Part shown: positions 18,132-26,787 of the stretch, in pieces
How positions within the stretch are numbered: the stretch's first letter is position 1
How the letters are laid out: each line of letters begins with the position of its first letter
Assembly (NCBI GenBank): GCA_021794835.1
Contig: JAJYQA010000013.1
Span: 1-55,805, forward strand
Direction of reading: 5' to 3'
DNA: 55,805 bases
From: Actinomycetes bacterium
Lineage (GTDB): Bacteria > Actinomycetota > Aquicultoria > Aquicultorales > Aquicultoraceae
Made by a program: the position numbers and the translations under genes
Notes under the pieces: generated by a model
What the model was told of the DNA's origin: nothing
The model's input: only the letters and a program-made list of their open reading frames with translations
The model's database searches: none

Positions 18132-19892
18132 CTATCCAATTTTATTTACATAAGAGGTTAACTCCAGCTCGATTCTCTCAATTCTTTCCTTGTAGGATTC
18201 AAGTTCAAGCTTTCTTTTCTGTATCTCAACCTCATTTTTCTGCCGATATTCAAGACCTCTTGTAACGGCCGACTCTATGCTAGATACCATCTCCGTTACA
18301 CGCTCATCGAGCATTCCTTTTAATGCAAGCAGGCTGTCGTCCAGCCTTGCATAAAGATCGCCCCGAATGCGCCCGCAATGCATATCAAAATACCTTATCA
18401 ATTTCTCTTTCGCATCTGCATACATCACTTTTGCGGCAAATACCTTGGGAAGTATACTCTTAGCGGGAGCGGCGAGTAGCTCTATGCTGGTTGATGCTTC
18501 TTTAGACATGTAATAGAACCACTTGCTATCAAGTAGCATAACCGTGCCAACGATCTGCGAAAGTGAAAGGCCAAATATATCGGATGCTTTATCAACGATT
18601 TCTTGAGCGATACCGTTGGTCTCGTCGATAAGTCGCTTTGCAATATACTCAAAACCGGCAGAGACTTTTTTCTCCTCTTCGCTTCTCCAACGAGTAAATA
18701 TAGAAAGGATAATATTTTTAACTGCGTTATCTAGGACATCTGAAATTTGCGCCTTTGGTCCGGCCTTCGCCTTTTCAAGGGCTTCATCAAGCTCTTTAAT
18801 TGCCTCCGGCAGCTTCTCTTTTTTTAAGCCCTCCGTGTCTTCATCATACTGTTTGATTAACTCACCGAGCTGGCCTTTCATTAGATAGTGTGCATCAAGC
18901 CGCTTGCGCTCGATTTGCTCGACATACTTTTTGAAATCCCCTAACTGTTTTTCGACCAAATCGATAGGGGCTTCAAGCGATTTAAGCTCAAGTTCGATAT
19001 GTCGCAGGATGTTGTTTGTAACCTGCAGGCCGCGATTAATCGCAACGGTTAATATAAGCAGACCCTTCTCTTTAAGCAAAAACTCTGAAAGCTCACGCTC
19101 AAATTCGGGTAGGTTGCTTTGAAGAAGCATCTCTTGGTTGCCACTCTGCCTGGCTTGAAGAGCCAGCCTTGCCGAAAGCGGTATCAGGGTAACACTGCCG
19201 CCCAACGTCTGCTCTAGAACTTTTCTGCTAAATTCCAGGGACTCCTTTCGCTCGCTCTCGGATAAGTAGTCAATCTTATTTTGGATAAAGAAGATTTTAT
19301 CTATATACTCTTTAATATCGATAAGATATGCGAGCTCGGCCTTGCTTATCGGTTGGTCGGAAGAGACCAGAAATATAACGGCATCGGCTTCAGGCAGATA
19401 GTCGTAGGAAACCTCGGTGTTGTGTTCGTAGATCGAGCCGACACCCGGAGTATCAACCAATATCACACCTTCATGAAGGTAGTTAGAGGGATACTTTGCG
19501 ACAACTTTCTTAACACCTTTTTCATTGTTGGGATTACTACGCTCTGTCACATAATCGTTGAGCATTTCAAGAGATATCGTCTTTCTCTGGCCATTTTCAA
19601 AAATGACCTCTGCTGAAGGAGTATCCCCGTAGATTAGTTCGGTTATAATTGAGGTAAGCGGGACTACTGCCACCGGTAGTGCGGCTTCGCCAAGTATCGC
19701 ATTAATAAACGATGTTTTACCCCGTTTAAATTCACCCATAACCACAAGGTTAAACTTGTTATCGGTAAGCTTTTCAATCGCATATTCGAGCATATTGCTA
19801 TTGTTGGGCGACTCATTTTGGTTAAGGCTTGCCTTAAGCTCACCTAAAGTCATGAGTATCTCTGTTCTTGCTTCTGCATAATTAATCGACAT
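18132..19892 (-). CDS. Bacterial dynamin-like GTPase
   Basis: Large GTPase of the dynamin family, which binds and remodels or repairs membranes. G1 is GEFKRGKTSFINA near residue 55, the switch Thr lies in VVPLTSIITE, G3 is DTPGVGS, G4 is QNKIDYLS. The middle and C-terminal regions are long helices with coiled-coil character; a mildly hydrophobic patch (LSQIVGTVMLLDSKWFYYMS) may be the membrane paddle. About 586 aa. The start is ATG 19892 (MSINYAEAR), with GGGGTGAT just upstream; the frame is open to a GTG at 19901. First gene behind fluoride riboswitch 2, which points to membrane maintenance under fluoride (inference). Confidence 0.88.
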   Translation of the reverse strand: MSINYAEARTEILMTLGELKASLNQNESPNNSNMLEYAIEKLTDNKFNLVVMGEFKRGKTSFINAILGEAALPVAVVPLTSIITELIYGDTPSAEVIFENGQRKTISLEMLNDYVTERSNPNNEKGVKKVVAKYPSNYLHEGVILVDTPGVGSIYEHNTEVSYDYLPEADAVIFLVSSDQPISKAELAYLIDIKEYIDKIFFIQNKIDYLSESERKESLEFSRKVLEQTLGGSVTLIPLSARLALQARQSGNQEMLLQSNLPEFERELSEFLLKEKGLLILTVAINRGLQVTNNILRHIELELKSLEAPIDLVEKQLGDFKKYVEQIERKRLDAHYLMKGQLGELIKQYDEDTEGLKKEKLPEAIKELDEALEKAKAGPKAQISDVLDNAVKNIILSIFTRWRSEEEKKVSAGFEYIAKRLIDETNGIAQEIVDKASDIFGLSLSQIVGTVMLLDSKWFYYMSKEASTSIELLAAPAKSILPKVFAAKVMYADAKEKLIRYFDMHCGRIRGDLYARLDDSLLALKGMLDERVTEMVSSIESAVTRGLEYRQKNEVEIQKRKLELESYKERIERIELELTSYVNKIG

Positions 19893-19903
19893 ATAAATCA
19901 CCC

Positions 19904-19976
19904 CATAAAATAATAGCCCCCACGCAAATTCGTAGGAGCTATTAGCATTAAAGCGATTTATGCGAGCCCCATCGCC
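19904..19976 (-). ncRNA. Fluoride riboswitch 2 with terminator, before dynamin-like gene
   Basis: The minus strand from 19976 reads GGCGATGGGGCTCGC, ATAAATCGCTTTAATGC, then TAATAGCTCCTACG, the fluoride aptamer pattern. The last part also forms the 5' arm of a 12-bp terminator stem with two G-U pairs, ATAGCTCCTACG with CGTGGGGGCTAT, followed by TATTTT. A TATACT at 19995-20000 is the likely -10 box; I see no good -35. The dynamin-like start codon follows 12 bases after the element. Confidence 0.9.
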
Positions 19977-20040
19977 TCATATTTACTTATTTCAAGTATA
20001 ACAGAAATTTTAACTCAGTCCTATACGTTCTAAACTGCTG

Positions 20041-22203
20041 TTACAAAAGCAAACGCTGGACAACCAAAACAAGTACCAGACCAATTAGAACATATGCTGC
20101 ATAAACGTTTATGCTTCCGGCATGCATTTTGGCCAATGTCACAGCTACCGATTGAATGAAACTGGTGATTGGTTTGAAGATCAACCGATCAATAATATGT
20201 ACCTCTTTTCGCCCGTTCTTTATTGCGGTTCTAAAATGTCCGGCTACCGTTTCTTTCGTATCTTCAATTGTCGAGGGATGGAAAACCGCATTAAAAATAA
20301 CCCGCACAGGGTTTGAAAAACCCGTAGCTGTATAGGTCATTTCGGGCAGAAGACGCCGAATCCCGCCATCCCAGGCCGCCGCCCGCCTTACCTTTCTAGC
20401 CCTGGTCAAAACTTTTACTAAGATAAATGTTCCACCCAGCAGGAACAGCAACACTATAAACGTATACGAGGTTGACATAGCAAAAACCACCGGATTTTTC
20501 TCCAGGCCCCGGTGTAGGATTACCAGACCGCGACCAGGAAGATAACTACGGCCCACCTGCGCACCAAGATCGTGAAACTCTGAAACAAACGCCCCGCCGA
20601 ATTTCGGATCTCCCTTATCTACCGTGAAAAACGGCGGCACCAGCTCATCGGCCACTTTCTCATGCACCAGGGGTGCTACGGTTTTATCCAGCACAGGAAC
20701 GACGTAGGTCGGGAGGATTCCAAAAAGAAGACAACTGAGGGCCAGAATCCCCATAGGGATAATCATGGACCTCCTAACTTCGCCCACTTTCTTTACTCTC
20801 TTCGACCTGCCCATACCCAAGAAACTCATCGCAAACGCCTTAACGAACGTGGTAACAGCCAAAGCGGCGGTCAAAGCGAGAGCCGCTCCACTCAGGGCAA
20901 AAACGATCTTCTCGCCCGCCGAATGGATAGCCGAGCTTTGAAGCATTGTCTGTAGAGTCAACCATTCACTGACGAAACCGTTGAAAGGCGGCAGAGCGGC
21001 GATGGACAGCGAACCCGCTAGAAAGAAAAGCGCCGTCCAGGGCATTATTTTAATCAATCCTCCTAAACGGTCCATATCGCGCGTGCCGACAGCATAATCA
21101 ACCGAGCCGGCACCGAGAAAGAGAAGCGACTTGTAAAGGGAGTGATTTATCAAATGGTATAGTGCCGCGATAAAGGCAATGCCTGCTAAGACTGGAAGCC
21201 CTGAGGCTGCAAATACAAACCCCGCGCCAAGTCCAGCGGTTATAATTCCCATGTTTTCGATGGAGCTGTGGGCCAGCATTTTTTTCATGTCGTTTTCGGT
21301 TGCCGCATAAAGAATCCCCACCAAAGCCGAAATACTGCCGATGATCAAAACAATAAGACCCGGTCCAACCTGGCTAACCGGAAGAAGATCGGCGTTTACC
21401 CTCGTAATACCGTAAATTCCAAGGTTTAAAACAACCCCCGACAAGAGCGCGGATACATTTCCGGGAGCGACGGGATGGGCTCGGGGAAGCCACGTACTGC
21501 TCGGCACCAGGCCGGCTTTAACACCGAAGCCAAAAAATGAGAGCAGAAAAACAGCCCAGCGGGCGACTTCGCCTAAACCCCCGGCAGAAGCTCTCAGCGC
21601 CGCAAAGTCAAGACTTCCCGACGCTTTCGCCATGATCAGAAAGGCAAGAATAACCATAATGGTACCCGCCTCGCTCATGGCCAGCATTAGAAAACCCGAA
21701 CGTGTTGTTTCTTCATGCTCGTGTTCATAGTTAACAAGCAAATACGAAAAGATCGACATTACTTCCCAGGCGATTAGAAAAGACAGAATATCGCCAGAGA
21801 TAAGAACCAGAACAATAGACGCAAAAAGTAAATAGTAAAAGATACTGAAAGTTTTCAAGTTATAGCGGTTAAGGTATCTTTTTAAATACCCCGCTGAAAA
21901 GATCGAAACCGGTAAAAATACTAATCCCGTTATGAAAACAAAAAGCGCCGATAGGCGGTCTATCTTAAAGGTCAGCGTCCCCAGGAACGGCAACGTCCAG
22001 AGTTCAGTTTGGACGGAATGGCCGGAGAGGAGAACCTCTCCACCAACGAGTAAAACGGAGACAGAAGCTATAGAGGCTACCAGGGATAAACCAAACGGGT
22101 TCATACGATTTGAAAGCAACGCCGCCAGGATAATACCAATGCCGCATAGCGATAGAAAAACAATAATACCATTTATAACAACAGCATTACTCGCTTCAAC
22201 CAT
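20041..22203 (-). CDS. NuoL/HyfB-like antiporter subunit of the Ehr-type complex
   Basis: Large membrane subunit of the Mrp-antiporter/complex I family, expected to move protons or Na+. 720 aa. The key charged residues are kept: Glu147 in LIAWEVMS and Lys229 in GFGVKAGLVP, plus the NHSLYKSLLFLGAG and AALPPFNGFVSEW blocks. The C-terminus has the HyfB-type extension ending in membrane helices, with MTYTATGFSNPVRVIF. ATG 22203 follows the small-subunit stop by four bases. Last gene of the six-gene operon; no terminator is evident between it and fluoride riboswitch 2. Confidence 0.88.
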   Translation of the reverse strand: MVEASNAVVINGIIVFLSLCGIGIILAALLSNRMNPFGLSLVASIASVSVLLVGGEVLLSGHSVQTELWTLPFLGTLTFKIDRLSALFVFITGLVFLPVSIFSAGYLKRYLNRYNLKTFSIFYYLLFASIVLVLISGDILSFLIAWEVMSIFSYLLVNYEHEHEETTRSGFLMLAMSEAGTIMVILAFLIMAKASGSLDFAALRASAGGLGEVARWAVFLLSFFGFGVKAGLVPSSTWLPRAHPVAPGNVSALLSGVVLNLGIYGITRVNADLLPVSQVGPGLIVLIIGSISALVGILYAATENDMKKMLAHSSIENMGIITAGLGAGFVFAASGLPVLAGIAFIAALYHLINHSLYKSLLFLGAGSVDYAVGTRDMDRLGGLIKIMPWTALFFLAGSLSIAALPPFNGFVSEWLTLQTMLQSSAIHSAGEKIVFALSGAALALTAALAVTTFVKAFAMSFLGMGRSKRVKKVGEVRRSMIIPMGILALSCLLFGILPTYVVPVLDKTVAPLVHEKVADELVPPFFTVDKGDPKFGGAFVSEFHDLGAQVGRSYLPGRGLVILHRGLEKNPVVFAMSTSYTFIVLLFLLGGTFILVKVLTRARKVRRAAAWDGGIRRLLPEMTYTATGFSNPVRVIFNAVFHPSTIEDTKETVAGHFRTAIKNGRKEVHIIDRLIFKPITSFIQSVAVTLAKMHAGSINVYAAYVLIGLVLVLVVQRLLL

Positions 22204-22207
22204 ATTT

Positions 22208-22957
22208 CTAACCCCTAACCTCAGATGATGTAAGTAAAGCGGATGATTTTCTTTTAACCGCTAAAAGTAGCCCGTGGATAATTGCCAGCGGGGGCGGAGG
22301 GCATCCCGGCACCGCAACGTCTACCGGAATTAGCTCAGAAACACCGGCGTCGGACATAAAGCTTGGGCCAAATATCCCCCCAGAAAGGGCACACGCACCG
22401 ACCGCCATAACCAATTTAGGCGTCGGCATTGCATCATACGCTTTTTTTAGCGGCAACCGCATATGATCGGTAACCGGACCTGCTACCAGCAACACGTCGG
22501 CTTCCCTCGGGGTTGGCGTTGCAAAAAAACCAAGGCGGTGCATATTATAATATGGCTTGTTTAACTGCTCAATTTCGCTTATGCATGCCCCGCAGGCACC
22601 TCCATCAACAAACCTTATATTGATAGAGCGATTAAAGGCACTTCCCAATCCCCGATTGGCCCCGCTATCTTTTGTGTTAGCCGCCCATTCGTATCCATAA
22701 TCCCAACCCATGGGACTCTGGGAGCCACGTTTGCAACGAAAACAGTGGATACAGTAATTATAATCAACGGTGAGCTGGTTGCCTGACCGTTCAATCGCAC
22801 CCGTCGGGCAATTAAAAACAAGCTCTTGAACTTCTTTCTCAGTCCCTTTTGCTGCAGTAGGCAGCCCAGGGGAGACCCCAGAGGCTGTCTCCATCTTCCT
22901 GGGATACTGGGTTGTTTTTATTCCAGTTCTAAGTCCCTTAATGACCCATTTACTCAC
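22208..22957 (-). CDS. NuoB/HyfI-like small subunit fused to a half ferredoxin
   Basis: 249 aa in two parts. Residues 45-78 are a reduced ferredoxin: Cys50 in NCPTGAI and CIHCFRC (Cys69, 72, 75). In a normal two-cluster ferredoxin these four Cys bind one [4Fe-4S] cluster, while the ligands for the other are absent here. Residues 115-235 are the NuoB-like domain with all four ligands of the proximal cluster: CGAC (122, 125), GACALSGG (189) and VPGCPPPP (219). It thus keeps an electron wire of two clusters leading to the large subunit. The start is a GTG with GGAG upstream. No separate ferredoxin-like subunit is present. Confidence 0.88.
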   Translation of the reverse strand: MSKWVIKGLRTGIKTTQYPRKMETASGVSPGLPTAAKGTEKEVQELVFNCPTGAIERSGNQLTVDYNYCIHCFRCKRGSQSPMGWDYGYEWAANTKDSGANRGLGSAFNRSINIRFVDGGACGACISEIEQLNKPYYNMHRLGFFATPTPREADVLLVAGPVTDHMRLPLKKAYDAMPTPKLVMAVGACALSGGIFGPSFMSDAGVSELIPVDVAVPGCPPPPLAIIHGLLLAVKRKSSALLTSSEVRG

Positions 22958-23011
22958 ACTAATCTATCTCCTAGATTTATAGTCTTCAATCTATAACTCC
23001 TCAATCTATCC

Positions 23012-24616
23012 CTATCGATCGGATTCGGCATTTGAAAGACCAAAGGTTGCCATAATTATAGGAAAATCCTGAAATGCAAAATTCTCCGCAGCGAGATGAA
23101 ATCCATGCCAGTTACTAAAAGACGGTGTAGTCAGCCGGTAGCGCAGCACCCGACCATCCTCTCCCACTCTTATCCAGTGGAATGAGGCACCACGGGGCGC
23201 CTCCACCCACCCGAGAGCTTCTCCGGGAGCAATTCGAAACGACTTAGCATTTACCGAACCCGGGGGAAGAGATGAGGCAACCTGGTTGATAATATTTACA
23301 GACTGCTCTGCTTCAGCAAACAAAACCCGGAGGCGGGCATAGCCGTCCCCTTCCTCCTCACCCGGCACGGTGAAGTCCAATTTTTCGTATCCAGAATAAG
23401 GCAATACTTTGCGTATATCTCTGAGCAGACCCGATGCGCGTGCGACTGGGCCGACCAGCCCGTGTGAAACAGCGTCCTCCAATGAGACAGCCCCAACTTC
23501 TTCAAGGCGGTCGAGGAAGCTGCTTGAGAAATAAAGCAGCTTCTTAAGCTTGTTTAGCTCAACCATTAAGCCGCGAAGATTCTTAGCAAGCATACCAATT
23601 GCATCATCGGCTAGATCGATCGATAGGCCACTGAGTATATTTAGGCCAAACAGGTAGCGGTGACCGGTTAACACACCAGAAAGGCGAAGCAATTCTTCTT
23701 CTAAAATACTTGCCTGACTGGTTGCCACGGCAAAAGCGGTAGAGCTGCAAATGCCCGCAATGGCGCCAATGTGGTGGCGCAGCCGTTCCAGCTCAGCCAG
23801 AACTATGCGGAGAGCTTTAGCGCGGGGTGGTACTTCTATACCGGAAATATTCTCTACGGCTTTACATAAAGCAAGTGAGTGGGCGAATGCCGAAGTCCCG
23901 GAAAAACGCTCGGCTAAAAGAATAACATGCTCTACAGCATTTCCTTCGGCTATTTTTTCAATCCCCCGGTATTTATAAAAGAAACGGGGGATAATTCTTA
24001 TTACGTCCTCCCCGACGGTTTCAAGAAGAAAATGGGCAGACTCAGCAAAATCCGAATACACCGGACCGATGGGCATCATGAAGGCGCCGGGTGACTGAAC
24101 AATTCTCAGCGGTCGCCAATCCGGGTCAACCTCGCGATGAATATAGGGATTTGATGGGTCAAAATCGGCCCGCATAGGATTTATGCCCTCCGGCCACTCT
24201 TCATGAAGTACAAAATCGCCTAAACGGGGATGCCCTTCAAAAACAAGGCCGAAGAGGTCTTCGATCTCCCTCTCATGCCAGTCGACGGCATGTATCAAAT
24301 TACTAATGCTGGGAACCGTAGTTGTCGAATTGGAAATCCGATAGGAAACACATATAAGTCCATTTCCAAAGCCGCCGTAAAAGATATATGTTAGCAACTG
24401 CTCGGAGGCCAGATCTTCAACAACCAGACTGGCAAAGCTATAGTCCAGCTCAGAGAAAAGCCAGTTACAAACATCCGCCACAATACTTTTATCGCATTCC
24501 ATATGGCAGATAAATCTGTCCTGTTTGCATCTTACCTTAATCTTGCCGGGCCAGCGATTTGCGCTGATCTCAGATAAATTCAGCCATTCGGTAGCTTTAT
24601 TTAAAGACTGTACCAT
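23012..24616 (-). CDS. NuoCD/HyfG-like large subunit lacking all NiFe ligands (Ehr type)
   Basis: Residues 1-165 match NuoC (DWHEREIEDLFGLVFEGHP) and 170-534 match NuoD/hydrogenase large subunit. In [NiFe] hydrogenases the metal is held by CxxC near RxCGxCS and by CxxC near the C-terminus. Here the first reads RFSGTSAFAH (Ser239, Ser242) and the second FGLSNAESDR (Ser528, Glu531), so all four Cys are gone while surrounding residues are kept. The protein therefore cannot hold a NiFe centre and belongs with energy-converting hydrogenase-related (Ehr) proteins of unknown substrate. The C-terminus runs to the natural end with no cleavable tail. ATG 24616 has GGGGAGGTG upstream. Confidence 0.9.
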   Translation of the reverse strand: MVQSLNKATEWLNLSEISANRWPGKIKVRCKQDRFICHMECDKSIVADVCNWLFSELDYSFASLVVEDLASEQLLTYIFYGGFGNGLICVSYRISNSTTTVPSISNLIHAVDWHEREIEDLFGLVFEGHPRLGDFVLHEEWPEGINPMRADFDPSNPYIHREVDPDWRPLRIVQSPGAFMMPIGPVYSDFAESAHFLLETVGEDVIRIIPRFFYKYRGIEKIAEGNAVEHVILLAERFSGTSAFAHSLALCKAVENISGIEVPPRAKALRIVLAELERLRHHIGAIAGICSSTAFAVATSQASILEEELLRLSGVLTGHRYLFGLNILSGLSIDLADDAIGMLAKNLRGLMVELNKLKKLLYFSSSFLDRLEEVGAVSLEDAVSHGLVGPVARASGLLRDIRKVLPYSGYEKLDFTVPGEEEGDGYARLRVLFAEAEQSVNIINQVASSLPPGSVNAKSFRIAPGEALGWVEAPRGASFHWIRVGEDGRVLRYRLTTPSFSNWHGFHLAAENFAFQDFPIIMATFGLSNAESDR

Positions 24617-24622
24617 GAGCAA

Positions 24623-26068
24623 TCACCTCCCCAGTAAAATGGACGCAAGGTGCACGAGTTTATTGAACGGCCCCGGCAAGAACAGACCAAGTAAAACAAT
24701 AGGAGCCCCGGCTAAAAGCAGGGCTGTAATATTTGATGCTCTTAAAGGTATCCCTTTTGAGCCTGGCTCGGGTCTTCCAAACACCATGCGGTTAATATGA
24801 TACATAACTCCCCAGAAAGCAATAACAATGAAAAAGGCCAGGAGACCGGAGGCAATATACTGGCCGCTGGTAAGCCCGGCTTTTAAAATTGAAAACTCAC
24901 TTAAAAAGACTGCAAACGGCGGCGCTCCGGCAATAGCCAAACCTGCAACTGCAAGTGAGACAGCAGATACCGGGGATGTTCGGATAAGACCCCTTACCGA
25001 AGCAATATCTTGATTTCCGGTAGCCATTAGAGAGCTTCCAGTAGCAAAAAAAGCAAAGGACTTCGCGAGAGCATGGCTTACAATCTGGAGTGTGGCCGCA
25101 TACCAGGCCGCAGGGCCACCAATACCGGCGGCAACCAGAATTATGCCCATATGCTCAATAGTAGAAAAAGCAAAAAGTCTTTTGAGATCTTTCACTTGAA
25201 TTATTAAAAATGCTGCTACCCCAACAGAAATAAGGCCAAAAACAATAAACCATACCCCTGCGTAGTTGCCTGCAGCTCCCTGGAGAATGGGCTGCATTCT
25301 TAGTATGACATAAAGAACGGTAGTACTCTCCGCAATAGATAGCAGTGCGCAAACGGGTGCCGGCGCCTGGCTGTAGGCATCGGGCAGCCACGTATGAAAA
25401 GGCACTAGCCCCGCTTTTGTGCCAAGACCGATTAAAATAAAGATAAATGCGGTTTTAAGAATGTCACCAGGGATACCTGGCGATAATTTAACCAGCTCCG
25501 CCCAGGTAAAAGGCCCATGTCCAACAGTATTTAACCCCCAATAGAGAATTAATACCCCAAGAAGGGCAAAGGCCGCCCCCATGGAGGTAAGAATAATATA
25601 CTTCCAGGCGGCCTCAAGAGACTCGGAGGTATTGTCAAAAGCAACTAAAAAAACCGATGAAACAGTGGTAAGTCCGACCGCAATCCAAACGAGAGCGATA
25701 TTCGATAACATCGGTATTGCCAGCATAGAAAAAAGAAAAAGATTGTATAGAGCATAGTAGCGACGTATTTTATACGGGTTGTTCACCGCAACCCTTTTTT
25801 CAACATATCCCCAGGAGAAAATAGAAGCCGTCAACCCGACAAAAGCTACCAAAAGCAAAATTATTGCCCCAAGACTATCGCACGCGACCCAATTTTTCAA
25901 AGCCACAACTTCTGCCGACTTAATAGCGACAAAGGCTACCCGTAATGATAGAAGGAATATAGCCAGGGTACCGATGTTTGTTATAGCCGGAGCTAATTTT
26001 TTCCCAACAGGGATTAACGACAGACCGGCGGCTAATAAAGCTATAACAAGAATGATAATTAGCTCCAT
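24623..26068 (-). CDS. NuoN/HyfF-like antiporter subunit of the Ehr-type complex
   Basis: Second antiporter-type membrane subunit, 481 aa. The TM7 Lys is present in GLGTKAGLVPFHTWLPDAY and the discontinuous-helix region APVCALLS follows. In TM5 the stretch WIAVGLTTVSS has Gly132 where relatives normally carry the Glu of WxAxExTT; the missing Glu could impair ion translocation in this subunit. Other blocks (STIEHMGIILVAAG, SHALAKSFAFFATG, GAPPFAVFLSEFS) are normal. ATG follows the HyfE-like stop by six bases. Fourth-from-last in the operon order C-E-F-G-I-B. Confidence 0.87.
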   Translation of the reverse strand: MELIIILVIALLAAGLSLIPVGKKLAPAITNIGTLAIFLLSLRVAFVAIKSAEVVALKNWVACDSLGAIILLLVAFVGLTASIFSWGYVEKRVAVNNPYKIRRYYALYNLFLFSMLAIPMLSNIALVWIAVGLTTVSSVFLVAFDNTSESLEAAWKYIILTSMGAAFALLGVLILYWGLNTVGHGPFTWAELVKLSPGIPGDILKTAFIFILIGLGTKAGLVPFHTWLPDAYSQAPAPVCALLSIAESTTVLYVILRMQPILQGAAGNYAGVWFIVFGLISVGVAAFLIIQVKDLKRLFAFSTIEHMGIILVAAGIGGPAAWYAATLQIVSHALAKSFAFFATGSSLMATGNQDIASVRGLIRTSPVSAVSLAVAGLAIAGAPPFAVFLSEFSILKAGLTSGQYIASGLLAFFIVIAFWGVMYHINRMVFGRPEPGSKGIPLRASNITALLLAGAPIVLLGLFLPGPFNKLVHLASILLGR

Positions 26069-26074
26069 GAATGC

Positions 26075-26758
26075 TTATTCCTCCCTCAAAGAGACCATCT
26101 TGCCCACAGCCGTTGTCCCTACACGTTCGTGTATTCTTCTGGTTAACAAACCCATAACGAGGGCTATGATCAGCACATCGAAAGCCGCCGCCAGCTCAGC
26201 GATAAGAGGCAGGCTCGAAGCGATAGAAATCCCGGCAAAAAACGCTCCATTTTCCATCGAAAGAATTCCAATAACCTGAGGTACTGCTTCGCGCCTAACT
26301 GTAACTACGTAGGCGCCTATAAGAAGCCCGGCCATGCCTATGGGCAGATTAAATTTTATGGTAGGATCGCTCGCAAAGCTTAGAAGGGGACTCGAAACAA
26401 AATAAACTATGATAGTAAGCACCATGGCGATTAATAATGACGAGGGGATGTTTAACGCCTGTGATATCTCGCGACGGGCGTAGACCTCCCGATCAATGGT
26501 GCGGCGTAGAAGCCAGGTAATTAAAACCGCTTTGACCACAAGGGTAATCCCTGCTACAGCAATCAGATGGTTCGATTCGTACTGGTAGCCCAAAACAAAC
26601 GCAGAGCTGGCTAGCAAAACAGATTGAAGTGCAAACAGGTTCAAGTAAGCAAGCACCTGGCGCATTGCAACCATCCCAAATGCGGAAAGCAAAAACAACC
26701 CGCCGGCCAGCGCATCCAACTTAGCAAAAATGGAAAGTGTCGTATTATGATCTAACAT
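26075..26758 (-). CDS. HyfE-like membrane subunit
   Basis: About 227 aa, several membrane helices, with the NuoK-like half in its C-terminal part (GILSMENGAFFAGISIASS, carrying a membrane Glu). ATG 26758 (MLDHNTTLS) has TAGGAGGG upstream. The reading frame is open further upstream to 27055, but that part overlaps the HyfC-like gene on the same strand and is not coding. It links the antiporter subunits to the NuoH-like subunit in the membrane arm. Confidence 0.83.
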   Translation of the reverse strand: MLDHNTTLSIFAKLDALAGGLFLLSAFGMVAMRQVLAYLNLFALQSVLLASSAFVLGYQYESNHLIAVAGITLVVKAVLITWLLRRTIDREVYARREISQALNIPSSLLIAMVLTIIVYFVSSPLLSFASDPTIKFNLPIGMAGLLIGAYVVTVRREAVPQVIGILSMENGAFFAGISIASSLPLIAELAAAFDVLIIALVMGLLTRRIHERVGTTAVGKMVSLREE

Positions 26759-26787
26759 AAACCCTCCTATGCGCTCCTCAAGCCCTC

